DNA of 64,000 nucleotides, from assembly GCF_000685095.1 (NCBI RefSeq), contig NZ_BAYE01000018.1:1-64000 (forward strand), in the 5' to 3' direction. This stretch comes from Paraburkholderia caledonica NBRC 102488. GTDB lineage: Bacteria > Pseudomonadota > Gammaproteobacteria > Burkholderiales > Burkholderiaceae. The notes beneath the pieces are model-generated. The model was not told where the DNA came from, searched no databases, and was given only the letters and a program-made list of their open reading frames with translations. Every line of letters starts with the position of its first letter. The stretch's first letter is position 1. A program made the position numbers and the translations under genes. This document shows, piece after piece, positions 53,765-63,189 of this stretch.

Positions 53765-53801
53765 CGAGCGCGCGGCCGCGTGATAACCGGCCGCGCGCTC
53801 G
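53765..53801 (+). other. Strong stem-loop between glgB and glgX
   Basis: A 14-bp perfect stem CGAGCGCGCGGCCG (53765-53778) / CGGCCGCGCGCTCG (53788-53801) with a 9-nt loop. No U-tract follows. The glgB-glgX gap of 144 nt is the largest in the cluster, so the element may divide it into two transcripts or stabilise mRNA ends. Confidence 0.6.
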
Positions 53802-53854
53802 TTGCATGAAGGCCCGCGATAGCGCTGCATCAAACAGAACAAGGAAGCGGAACC

Positions 53855-56074
53855 ATGTCGCATGCAATGCCCGACCGGCTTCTGCCTGGCTCGCCGTATC
53901 CGCTCGGAGCCAGTTGGGACGGCCTTGGCGTCAACTTTGCAGTGTTCTCGGCGAACGCGCAGAAAATCGAGCTTTGCCTGTTCGATCCCACGGGTCGCAA
54001 GGAAATCAAGCGCTACCCGCTGCCCGAATGCACCGACGAAGTGTGGCACGGCTATCTGCCTAACGCGCATCCGGGCACCGCTTACGGCTTTCGCGCGCAC
54101 GGCCCGTATCAGCCGCAGCATGGGCATCGTTTCAATCCGCACAAGCTTCTGCTCGATCCGTACGCGCGCAAGCTCGTCGGGCATTTCCGCTGGTCGGATG
54201 CGTTGTTCGGCTATCGCGTGCATTCGAATCGCGCGGATCTTTCAATCGACCGGCGCGACTCGGCGCCCGCGATGCCCAAATGCGTCGTGATCGACGAAGC
54301 GTTCGACTGGTCGCACGACAAGCGCCCTGATGTGCCGTGGGGCGAAACCGTCATTTATGAAGCGCATGTGCGCGGCGCGTCGATGCTGCGTGCCGATTTG
54401 CGTCAGCACGAACGCGGCACGTTCGCGGCGCTGTCGTCGCCGGAATTTATCGAGCATCTGCTGAAGCTCGGTGTGACCGCCGTCGAACTGCTTCCCGTAC
54501 ATGCGTTTCTGAACGACCGCTTCCTGATTGAACGCGGCCTGCGCAACTACTGGGGCTACAACACAGCGGCGTTCTTCGCGCCCGAGCCGTCGTATCTCAG
54601 CACGCACCGGCTCGACGAAATGCGCATTGCCGTGCGCCAGCTGCACGCGGCCGGCATCGAAGTGATTCTCGACGTGGTGTACAACCACACGTGCGAAGGC
54701 AATGAAATGGGCCCGACCGTCTCATGGCGCGGCCTCGACAACGCAAGCTACTACCGGCTGATTCCCGGCGACGAACGGCACCATATCAACGACACCGGCT
54801 GCGGCAACACGGTGAATGTGCCGCATCCGCGCGTACTGCAAATGGTGATGGATTCACTGCGCTACTGGTCGACGGCCTTCAATATCGATGGCTTCCGTTT
54901 CGATCTCGGCGTAACGCTCGGGCGCGAGCAGCATGGTTTCGATCCGGGCTCGGGTTTCTTCGATGCGTTGCGCCAGGACCCGATCCTCTCTCAACGCAAA
55001 CTGATTTCGGAGCCATGGGACATCGGTCCGGGGGGTTATCAGCTTGGCAATCATCCACCGGGTTTTGGCGAATGGAACGACCGTTTCCGCGATACCGTGC
55101 GCCGTTTCTGGCGCGGCGACGCGGGCCTGCGGCCGGATCTCGCAGCGCGCCTGACCGGTTCCGCCGATTTCTTCAACCGGCGTTTCAGGAAGCCTTGGGC
55201 GTCGATCAATTTCGTCTCGTCGCATGACGGTTTCACGCTTGCCGACATTACTGCGTATGAGCACAAGCACAACGAGGCGAATCGCGAAGGCAATAACGAC
55301 GGTCACAACGAGAATTGCAGCAGCAACTGGGGTGTGGAAGGACCGACCGACGACCCGGCGATTCTCGAAACCCGAAAACGCGTGGCGCGCTCGATGATGG
55401 CCACGCTGCTCGTCGCACTCGGCACCCCGATGATGCTGGCCGGCGACGAATCGTTGCGCACGCAGAACGGCAACAACAATGCGTACTGCCAGGATAACGA
55501 ACTGTCCTGGATCGACTGGGAAGCCGCGCAAGCGCCGGACGGTCGCCAGATGACCGAATTCGTGGCGCGCGTGATCGCGCTGCGCAAACGGCATCCGCTG
55601 CTGCGCGAAACGCGTTTTCTGTTTGGCGACCGTGAAGTATTGCCGGGACTTTTCGACATCGGCTGGTTCGACGAGAAAGGCGATCCGCTGACGATCGAAG
55701 CCTGGCAGGACCCTGAAGGGCGCGCATTCACATTGCGGCGCGCGGGTCCGGGCCTGAATGGCGAAACGGAAGTATTGTTGATGATGCTCAACGCGAGCGC
55801 GGAAGGTCTGCGATTCACGCCCCCTGCGCCGCACCTGGAATGGCACGTGCTGTTAGACACTGCGGATACGGAAAGCGCGCCGCGCCGGCTCGCCGCGTTG
55901 GATATCGAAGTCGCCGCGCATGGCCTCGTGATACTGGCCGCGCAACCGGTCGGCGAGGCCGACTGGCAAGCAGGCTGGAAAGCCGGCGCGCAGCATGGGC
56001 CACGTCTGTTGACTGCCCTGCCGCCCGATCCCGGCGAGCATCCGCCGACGAGCGACTCGTCGCCGACCACGTAG
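53855..56074 (+). CDS. glgX: Glycogen debranching enzyme GlgX
   Basis: 739-residue GH13 isoamylase-type enzyme. N-terminal CBM48-like domain: GASWDGLGVNFAVFSANA. Catalytic segments: DVVYNHTCEGNEMGPTVSWR, FRFDLGVTLGRE (nucleophile), LISEPWDIGPGGYQLGNHPPG (acid/base Glu) and FVSSHDGFTLADI. It hydrolyses alpha-1,6 branches and frees malto-oligosaccharides for TreY. ATG 53855 is preceded by AAGGAAGCGG. Confidence 0.97.
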   Translation: MSHAMPDRLLPGSPYPLGASWDGLGVNFAVFSANAQKIELCLFDPTGRKEIKRYPLPECTDEVWHGYLPNAHPGTAYGFRAHGPYQPQHGHRFNPHKLLLDPYARKLVGHFRWSDALFGYRVHSNRADLSIDRRDSAPAMPKCVVIDEAFDWSHDKRPDVPWGETVIYEAHVRGASMLRADLRQHERGTFAALSSPEFIEHLLKLGVTAVELLPVHAFLNDRFLIERGLRNYWGYNTAAFFAPEPSYLSTHRLDEMRIAVRQLHAAGIEVILDVVYNHTCEGNEMGPTVSWRGLDNASYYRLIPGDERHHINDTGCGNTVNVPHPRVLQMVMDSLRYWSTAFNIDGFRFDLGVTLGREQHGFDPGSGFFDALRQDPILSQRKLISEPWDIGPGGYQLGNHPPGFGEWNDRFRDTVRRFWRGDAGLRPDLAARLTGSADFFNRRFRKPWASINFVSSHDGFTLADITAYEHKHNEANREGNNDGHNENCSSNWGVEGPTDDPAILETRKRVARSMMATLLVALGTPMMLAGDESLRTQNGNNNAYCQDNELSWIDWEAAQAPDGRQMTEFVARVIALRKRHPLLRETRFLFGDREVLPGLFDIGWFDEKGDPLTIEAWQDPEGRAFTLRRAGPGLNGETEVLLMMLNASAEGLRFTPPAPHLEWHVLLDTADTESAPRRLAALDIEVAAHGLVILAAQPVGEADWQAGWKAGAQHGPRLLTALPPDPGEHPPTSDSSPTT

Positions 56075-56140
56075 ATCGCGGCGGCGATGCCGCCAACGGC
56101 GCGTGAGCAATCCGACAGCAAAACCGAATGGTGAAGAGTC

Positions 56141-58060
56141 ATGTCAGAAAATCCAATCGACCCACACGCGCATCATTACGCTCATTGCCTGCCGTTTGGC
56201 GCGCAATTGCTGGGTCCCAAAGGGACGAGCCCGCGCACGCGGTTTCGTTTCTGGGCGCCGTCGTGCAAAAGCGTTCAGGTTGAAATCGAGAACGGCCCCG
56301 CGAAAGGCGCACATGAAATGACGCCGGCGGGAAACGGCTGGTTCGAAGCGAGCGTGGAAAGCGGCGTGGGCACGCTGTATCGCCTTCGTCTGGACGACGG
56401 CAATGCGGTGCCCGATCCGGCGTCGCGCTTCCAGCCGCAAGACGTGCATGGCCCGAGCGAAGTCATCGACCCGCGCGCGTATCGTTGGGAACATACGGCC
56501 TGGCATGGCCGTCCGTGGGAAGAAACGGTGTTGTACGAACTGCATGTCGGCGCAATGGGCGGCTATGCGGGCGTGCAGAAGCGCTTGCCGGCGCTCGCTG
56601 CGCTTGGCGTGACTGCCATTGAACTGATGCCGTTGAACGATTTTCCCGGCAAGCACAATTGGGGCTATGACGGCGTGCTGCCGTACGCGCCCGACTCCGC
56701 ATACGGCCGTCCCGAAGAACTCAAAGCCCTGATCGACGCCGCCCACGGTCTCGGCCTGATGGTGTTTCTCGACGTGGTCTACAACCACTTCGGACCTGAC
56801 GGCAACTACCTGCATGAATATGCGCGCTCGTTTTTCCGCGAGGGCACGCATACGCCGTGGGGCCCCGCAATCGACTTCGACCGCACTGAAGTCAGCGATT
56901 TCTTTACCGACAACGCCATCTACTGGATCAACGAATATCGCATTGACGGGTTGCGTTTCGACGCCGTCCATGCCATCGACAATCACGCATGGCTGCGCGA
57001 GCTTTCCGACCATATCCGCGCGCACGTCCAGCGCGACCGCCACGTGCATCTTGTGCTCGAAAACGAGCACAATAGCGCGAGCCTGCTCGAGACGCACTTC
57101 GACGCTCAATGGAACGACGACGCGCACAACACGCTGCACGTGCTGCTGACCGGCGAAACGGAAGGCTATTACCACGCCTACGAAGATCAGCCGATTCGCC
57201 GTCTGGCGCGCGTGCTGTCCGAAGGCTTTGCGTATCAAGGCGATCCGTCGCCGCTTCATGACGGTGCGCCGCGCGGCGAATCGAGCGGGCATTTGCCGCC
57301 GACGTCGTTCGTCATGTTCCTGCAGAACCACGATCAGATCGGCAATCGCGCATTCGGCGAGCGCCTGCGCAAGCTGACCTCGGACGACGCATTGCGCGCG
57401 GCGACGGGGTTGCTGCTGCTGTCGCCGCAAATTCCGCTGCTGTTCATGGACGAGGAGTACGGCTCCACGCAGCCCTTCCTGTTCTTCACCGACTACACCG
57501 GCGATCTCGCCGACGCCGTGCGTGAAGGACGCCGCCGCGAGTTCGCGCGCTTCTCGTCGTTCAGCGATGAGAAGCGCCGTGCGCAGATTCCCGATCCGAA
57601 CGACGCCAGGACGTTCGCCGCATCGTCGCCGCCGGAGACCACGACGGCACCCGCGCGCGACGACGAAGCGAAAGACCGGCTGGACTGGATGCACTTCTAC
57701 AAGTCCGCGCTGACGGTGCGCGCAAAACTGATTACGCCGCGACTGAAACACGGCAAGGCGCTCGACGCAACGGTGCTTACCGACGAGAACGGCGCTGACG
57801 CGAATGCGCTGATTGCGCGCTGGAAACTCGGCGACGGCGAGACGTTGTCGTTCGCGCTCAATCTGTCGAAGCAGAGTGTGCCGTTCAACGACGTGCCCGC
57901 GGGCAAGGTGATTTTCGAAACGCCGCCGCGCGTGCGCGAACAGATCGATGCGAACGTGTTGCCGCCGAATGCGTTCGTCGCATGGCTGACCGGCGACATC
58001 AACGACTACGCGAGCGGTCACGATGCGCGCGTTGTCGGCAAAGAGGAGCGCCGCACGTGA
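56141..58060 (+). CDS. treZ: Malto-oligosyltrehalose trehalohydrolase TreZ
   Basis: 639-residue GH13 enzyme. Catalytic segments: DVVYNHFGPDGNYLHEYAR, IDGLRFDAVHAIDNHA (nucleophile) and LVLENEHNSASLL (acid/base), then FLQNHDQIGNRAFGERL. It releases trehalose from the malto-oligosyltrehalose made by TreY. The preceding gap of 66 nt has no terminator. The stop overlaps the GTG start of malQ (GTGA). Confidence 0.96.
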   Translation: MSENPIDPHAHHYAHCLPFGAQLLGPKGTSPRTRFRFWAPSCKSVQVEIENGPAKGAHEMTPAGNGWFEASVESGVGTLYRLRLDDGNAVPDPASRFQPQDVHGPSEVIDPRAYRWEHTAWHGRPWEETVLYELHVGAMGGYAGVQKRLPALAALGVTAIELMPLNDFPGKHNWGYDGVLPYAPDSAYGRPEELKALIDAAHGLGLMVFLDVVYNHFGPDGNYLHEYARSFFREGTHTPWGPAIDFDRTEVSDFFTDNAIYWINEYRIDGLRFDAVHAIDNHAWLRELSDHIRAHVQRDRHVHLVLENEHNSASLLETHFDAQWNDDAHNTLHVLLTGETEGYYHAYEDQPIRRLARVLSEGFAYQGDPSPLHDGAPRGESSGHLPPTSFVMFLQNHDQIGNRAFGERLRKLTSDDALRAATGLLLLSPQIPLLFMDEEYGSTQPFLFFTDYTGDLADAVREGRRREFARFSSFSDEKRRAQIPDPNDARTFAASSPPETTTAPARDDEAKDRLDWMHFYKSALTVRAKLITPRLKHGKALDATVLTDENGADANALIARWKLGDGETLSFALNLSKQSVPFNDVPAGKVIFETPPRVREQIDANVLPPNAFVAWLTGDINDYASGHDARVVGKEERRT

Positions 58061-60276
58061 GTACCCGACGCCCTAACGACACGATAGCCACACTCGCGAC
58101 GCGCGCCGGCTTCGAGGTGGAGTGGGAAGACGCGCATCGCAAGGTGCATCGTGTGCCCGAGAACACGCTTGCAGTGCTGCTCGAACGGATGGGCTTGCCA
58201 TGCGGCAATGCCACGCAGATCCGCCAGAGCGCCGCCGCGCTCGAAGCCGAACTGTCGGGCCGCAAGCTGCCACCGCTCATGACCGCTGAAGTCGGGCGCG
58301 GCATAGCATTGCCTGCGTCGGCGCTAAAAACGGGCAGCCACTACCGGATCGAGCTGGAAAGCGGCTCGATTATCGACGGACGCTTTACCGCGCCCAAAGG
58401 CGAGCAGGCTTTGCTCGCGCCGATCGACGAACCCGGCTATCACACACTCGTCATTCACGAACAGCGCGTCACGCTCGCGGTCGCGCCGTCGCGCTGCTAT
58501 ACCGTCGACGACGCGTGGCGCGCCTTGCGCAACGACGACGGAGGTGACGACGCCAGGACTCCGCCGCTATGGGGCATCGCCGCGCAGCTGTACGGCCTGC
58601 GACGCACGGGCGACGGAGGCATTGGCGATTATTCGGGGCTCTCGCAATTTGCGACGCAAAGCGCGAAGCACGGCGTGCATGCGCTTGCCGTCAGCCCGAC
58701 GCACGCCATGTTTAGCGCAGAGCCGAATCGCTTCAGCCCGTATTCGCCGTCGTCGCGTTTGTGGCTGAACGTCACGCATATCGATCCGGCCGCCGTCTTC
58801 GGAGCAGACGCTGCACGCGCCGCGATGGAGTCCGCGCAAGCCACCGACGCGTGGACGCAACTCGAAGCCTTGCCGCTGATCGACTGGCCGAACGCCGTGG
58901 TGCTGAAGCTGAAAGTCTTGCGCGCGCTGTTCGAGAATTTCTGCAGCCAGGAACGTGCGCAAGGCGGCAAGCAGGACACGCCACGCGCACTGGAATTTCA
59001 CGGATTCTGCGAACGCGCGGGACGTGCGCTCGAAGACCACGCACGTTTCGAAGCGCTACAGGCAGCGCAACTCGCACAAGGCGGCAACGGTCATTGGCGA
59101 AACTGGCCTGAGGCCTTGCGCGATCCGCGCAGTCCCGAAGTCGATGCGTTCGCCGAAGCGAATCGCCATGAAGTCGACTTCCATCTGTTCCTGCAATGGC
59201 TCGCGGCCAAGGGGTTGTCGCACGCGCAGCACGCAGCGCGCGAGGCAGGCATGGCCGTCGGGCTGATCGCCGACCTCGCGGTGGGATGCGACAGCGCCGG
59301 CAGCCATGCATGGTCGTATCGCGACGACATGCTGCAAGGCGTGTCTGTCGGCGCACCGCCCGACCTGTTCAATCAGGCCGGTCAGAGCTGGGGACTCACC
59401 ACCTTCTCACCGCGCGCGATGCGCACGCAGGGCTTCTCCGCTTTCATCGACATGTTGCGCGCCGCATTCGCGCATGCCGGCGGCATTCGCATCGATCACA
59501 TTCTCGGTTTGCGGCGTCTGTGGCTCGTGCCCGAAGGCGAAAGCGCGCGCGACGGCGCTTATCTGCGCTATCCGCTCGAAGACCTCTTGCGTCTTATCGC
59601 GCTCGAATCGTGGCGGCATCGCGCGATTGTGATCGGCGAAGATCTCGGGACCGTGCCGCCCGGCTTCCGCGAACGGCTCGACGATCATGGCATTGCCGGC
59701 ATCCGCGTGCTGTGGTTCGAGCGTGACGAAGACGGCACCGGCTTCAAGCCGCCGCAGTCCTGGGACCGCAACGCGGTCGGCACCACCACGACTCACGATC
59801 TGCCGACCGTCGCCGGGTGGTGGCGCGGCAGCGACATTACGTGGCGCAACAAGATTGGGCAGACGACGGCGCGCGCCGACGGCCGCGATCCGGAAGAAGC
59901 GGCGCAGGAAGAGCGCGCGAGCGACCGCGCCGAATTGTGGCGCGCGTTCCAGCAAGCCGGCGTCGCCGCGCCCGATGTCGAAGCGCCGCCGCCCGAGAGC
60001 CCGCCCGTCGATGAAGCCCTCGCATTCGTTGCGGCGACGCCGAGCCCGCTCGTCACATTTCCGCTTGAAGACCTGCTCGGTCAGACCGACCAGCCGAACC
60101 TGCCGGGTTCGATCGACGAGCATCCGAACTGGCGCCGTCGCGGGAATCTGTCTGTAGACGAGATGTTTGAAGACGACAATTTCTGCGACAGGCTTCTCGC
60201 CGTCGACCGGGCTCGCAGCATTGCGACCGTTTCCACTCCATCAGCCAACACTTCTTCGGGGCCTGACACGCCATGA
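58057..60276 (+). CDS. malQ: 4-alpha-glucanotransferase MalQ
   Basis: 739-residue GH77 enzyme. It starts with GTG at 58057, supported by AGAGGAG 10 nt upstream; a start 75 nt earlier lies inside treZ and is not used. The catalytic domain has GIRIDHILGLRRLWLVPEG (nucleophile Asp), VIGEDLGTVPPGFRERL (acid/base Glu) and TTTHDLPTVAGWW. It exchanges glucan chains, redistributing maltodextrins from debranching. An N-terminal extension of about 160 residues precedes the GH77 core. Confidence 0.95.
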   Translation: MSTRRPNDTIATLATRAGFEVEWEDAHRKVHRVPENTLAVLLERMGLPCGNATQIRQSAAALEAELSGRKLPPLMTAEVGRGIALPASALKTGSHYRIELESGSIIDGRFTAPKGEQALLAPIDEPGYHTLVIHEQRVTLAVAPSRCYTVDDAWRALRNDDGGDDARTPPLWGIAAQLYGLRRTGDGGIGDYSGLSQFATQSAKHGVHALAVSPTHAMFSAEPNRFSPYSPSSRLWLNVTHIDPAAVFGADAARAAMESAQATDAWTQLEALPLIDWPNAVVLKLKVLRALFENFCSQERAQGGKQDTPRALEFHGFCERAGRALEDHARFEALQAAQLAQGGNGHWRNWPEALRDPRSPEVDAFAEANRHEVDFHLFLQWLAAKGLSHAQHAAREAGMAVGLIADLAVGCDSAGSHAWSYRDDMLQGVSVGAPPDLFNQAGQSWGLTTFSPRAMRTQGFSAFIDMLRAAFAHAGGIRIDHILGLRRLWLVPEGESARDGAYLRYPLEDLLRLIALESWRHRAIVIGEDLGTVPPGFRERLDDHGIAGIRVLWFERDEDGTGFKPPQSWDRNAVGTTTTHDLPTVAGWWRGSDITWRNKIGQTTARADGRDPEEAAQEERASDRAELWRAFQQAGVAAPDVEAPPPESPPVDEALAFVAATPSPLVTFPLEDLLGQTDQPNLPGSIDEHPNWRRRGNLSVDEMFEDDNFCDRLLAVDRARSIATVSTPSANTSSGPDTP

Positions 60277-63128
60277 CCGTCCCGCGCTCCACTCTTCGCC
60301 TCCAGTTTCACCGGGGCTTTACGTTCGACGACGCCGCGAAGCACGTCGACTACTTCGCGGCGCTCGGCATCAGCCATGTGTACGCGTCGCCCATTACCAC
60401 GGCCGAGCCGGGCTCGATGCACGGCTACGACACCGTCGATTACACCCAGGTTAGCGCCGAATGCGGCGGCGAGGCTGGCCTGAAGCGCCTGGTCGACAAA
60501 CTCCACGCGCGCGACATGGGCCTCATCGTCGACATGGTGCCGAACCATATGGGCGTCGGCGGATCGAGCAACGCGTGGTGGCTCGATATTCTTGAATGGG
60601 GGCGACATAGCGCCTATGCACGTCACTTCGATGTCGACTGGCATTCGCCCGATCCGGCTTTGCGCGGCAAGGTGTTGCTGCCGACACTCGGCGGCCCGTA
60701 TGGCGACGAACTCGCGTCGGGCCGTATCGCGTTGCACTTCGCGGCAGATAGCGGGCGCTTTTATGTCGGCTACGGGCCGCACGTCTTTCCGGTGTGTCCG
60801 ACCGACTACGCGTCGATTCTGCAGAGCGCCGACCGCGCCGATCTCAGCGCACTCGCCGAGCGCTTCCAGGGGCTGACGACGCAGCCCGCGGATCAGCCGC
60901 GCGGCGCCGAAGGGCGCAAAGCCTTGCGTGAGTTCGTCGCGCAAAACGGCAAGTCGGCAATCGATTCCGTGATCCAGACGTATTCCCCCGAAGATCCGCT
61001 CACGCGCGACCGCCTGCATCGGCTGCTCGAGCGTCAGCACTTCCGTCTCGCGTGGTGGCGCACCGCCGCCGACGAAGTCAACTGGCGGCGCTTCTTCGAT
61101 ATTTCGACGCTTGCCGCGGTACGCGCCGAGCGGCCAGAAGTATTCGAAGCCGCGCATGCGCTCGTCTTTCGCCTGTATCAGGAAGGCACGATCGACGGTC
61201 TGCGGATCGACCACGTCGACGGACTCGCCGAGCCGCGCGAATACTGTCAGCGGCTGCGGCAACGTCTGACAGAGTTGCGCGACACCACACCGTATGTAGT
61301 CGTCGAAAAGATTCTTGCGCGTGGCGAACCGCTGCGCGACGACTGGCCGGTGGACGGCACCACAGGCTACGACTTCATGAACGACGTGGGCGCGCTGTTG
61401 CACGACCCGGCGGGCGCGGAGCCGCTTGCGCAGGCGTGGACCGAACTCACGGGACGCAGCGCGAATTTTGCGGACGAAGCACTCGTCGCGCGGCGCAAGG
61501 TTCTTGCGGAAAATCTTTCGGCGGAACTCGACCGCGCGGCGCGAGCGCTGCATCGCATTGCGCGCGACTCGCTTGCCACGCGCGATTACACCTTCACGAC
61601 ATTGCGCCGCGTGCTGACCGAACTGGTCGTGCATTTTCCGGTGTACCGCATTTATCCGCAAAACGGTCTGCGCAGTGCCGCCGACAATGTGTTCTTCGAG
61701 CAGGCGCTGGCCGGCGCGCGGGCGGCACTTTCTCGCGCCGATCATGGCGTGCTCGAGCGGGTCAATGCATGGCTCGGCGGCAGTGTGGACGAAGCGCCCG
61801 CCGGGCGTCATGGCCAGCCGCAGCAAGGGCAGAATGGTGCACCGCCGAACCATGCGGGTTCGGCGCGGCGCACCGCGCAGACGCTGTTTTCGCAGTTGAC
61901 TGCGCCGGTTGCCGCGAAGGCCGTCGAAGATACCGCGTGCTATCGCTACGGGCGGCTGTTGTCGCGTAACGAGGTGGGTGCCGATCCGGGAGAATTCGCG
62001 TTGTCGGTCGAGCAGTTTCATGCGGGCAATGTCGAACGCTCGCAGCGCTTTCCTTATGCAATGCTCGCAACGGCGACCCACGATCACAAGCGCGGCGAAG
62101 ACGTGCGCGCACGGCTCGCGGTACTCAGCGAAATCGCGCACGAGTGGAGCGCGACCTCGCGTGCATGGTCGACGTTGAACGCGCCGCACCGGCGTTCGCC
62201 TGAAGGCACGCCGATCAGCAGCGTTGCACAGGACACTAGCTACGACTGGGCGCCCGGCCCCGCCGCTGAAGCGATGCTGTATCAGACGCTGGTCGGTTGC
62301 TGGCCACCGGACCTCAAGCCCGATGACGAAGCGGGCGTCAAGGCATTGGCTGAGCGCGTCGCGCAATGGCAATTAAAAGCACTGCGCGAAGCCAAGTTGC
62401 AAACCAACTGGTTTGCACCCGACGAAGCGTATGAAGCCGGTTGCCGCGACTTCCTGTTCGACATTCTGGCGCCGCAGCGACGCGACGGCTTCCTCAAGGA
62501 GTTGGCCGCGTTCGTCGCACGAATTTCACGCGCCGGCGCGGTCAACAGTTTGCAGCAGACCGTCTTGCGGCTCGCATCGCCTGGGATTCCGGATCTTTAT
62601 CAAGGTACTGAGTTGTGGGACTTCAGTCTCGTCGATCCGGACAATCGCCGGCCCGTCGATTTCGAGCAGCGTGCGACCTGGCTTGCGCAGGCGCCGCCTT
62701 CGGAGTTCCTGTCGACGTGGCGCAATGGACGTGTGAAGCTCGCCGTCGTGCAGCGAGTGCTTGCGCTGCGTGCGCATCTGCCGGAGTTGCTAAGTCAGGG
62801 CACGTACCTGCCGCTGACCGTACGGGGCGCGCATGCGTCGAATGTGATTGCGTTCGCGCGACGACATGGGAATGCGTGGGCTGTCGTCATAGCGAGCCGG
62901 CTCGCGGCCGGCTTGCTCGGCGAAGAAGGCGATCTGCCGATGGTCGATCCGGAGAAATGGCAAGACACGGCGGTCGAAATGCCGGCGGATCTGTCAGCGC
63001 GAGCGTTGTTCGACTGGCTGAGTCCGGCTGCGCCGAAGGTCGATGAAAACGGCTTGCTGTATTTGCGCGATGCCCTTGCCGCGATGCCGATTGCAGTGCT
63101 CGTCGAGGACGGCGTGCCGCGCAATTGA
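60273..63128 (+). CDS. treY: Malto-oligosyltrehalose synthase TreY
   Basis: 951-residue GH13 enzyme that turns the reducing-end alpha-1,4 bond of a maltodextrin into an alpha,alpha-1,1 bond. Typical N terminus: YFAALGISHVYASPITTAEP then GSMHGYDTVDY, and DMVPNHMGVGGSSNAWWLD. Catalytic parts: IDGLRIDHVDGLAEP (nucleophile), YVVVEKILARGEPL (acid/base) and TATHDHKRGEDVRARLAVL (third acid). TreZ then releases trehalose. The ATG overlaps the malQ stop by 4 nt. It is the last gene of the cluster. Confidence 0.97.
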   Translation: MTVPRSTLRLQFHRGFTFDDAAKHVDYFAALGISHVYASPITTAEPGSMHGYDTVDYTQVSAECGGEAGLKRLVDKLHARDMGLIVDMVPNHMGVGGSSNAWWLDILEWGRHSAYARHFDVDWHSPDPALRGKVLLPTLGGPYGDELASGRIALHFAADSGRFYVGYGPHVFPVCPTDYASILQSADRADLSALAERFQGLTTQPADQPRGAEGRKALREFVAQNGKSAIDSVIQTYSPEDPLTRDRLHRLLERQHFRLAWWRTAADEVNWRRFFDISTLAAVRAERPEVFEAAHALVFRLYQEGTIDGLRIDHVDGLAEPREYCQRLRQRLTELRDTTPYVVVEKILARGEPLRDDWPVDGTTGYDFMNDVGALLHDPAGAEPLAQAWTELTGRSANFADEALVARRKVLAENLSAELDRAARALHRIARDSLATRDYTFTTLRRVLTELVVHFPVYRIYPQNGLRSAADNVFFEQALAGARAALSRADHGVLERVNAWLGGSVDEAPAGRHGQPQQGQNGAPPNHAGSARRTAQTLFSQLTAPVAAKAVEDTACYRYGRLLSRNEVGADPGEFALSVEQFHAGNVERSQRFPYAMLATATHDHKRGEDVRARLAVLSEIAHEWSATSRAWSTLNAPHRRSPEGTPISSVAQDTSYDWAPGPAAEAMLYQTLVGCWPPDLKPDDEAGVKALAERVAQWQLKALREAKLQTNWFAPDEAYEAGCRDFLFDILAPQRRDGFLKELAAFVARISRAGAVNSLQQTVLRLASPGIPDLYQGTELWDFSLVDPDNRRPVDFEQRATWLAQAPPSEFLSTWRNGRVKLAVVQRVLALRAHLPELLSQGTYLPLTVRGAHASNVIAFARRHGNAWAVVIASRLAAGLLGEEGDLPMVDPEKWQDTAVEMPADLSARALFDWLSPAAPKVDENGLLYLRDALAAMPIAVLVEDGVPRN

Positions 63129-63189
63129 GAGCGGGCGGGATTGCCGGCTTGCCGAACCGGAACGAAGGCGGTGTTGGAGGCGTGAGACG

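Noticed and set aside
52220..54223. Open frame of 667 codons antisense to glgB/glgX
   Set aside because: It spans two recognised genes and their gap on the other strand, with low-complexity composition and no domain.
60081..62372. Open frame of 763 codons antisense to malQ/treY
   Set aside because: It crosses the malQ-treY junction on the other strand and has no recognisable domain; both real genes have clear catalytic motifs.
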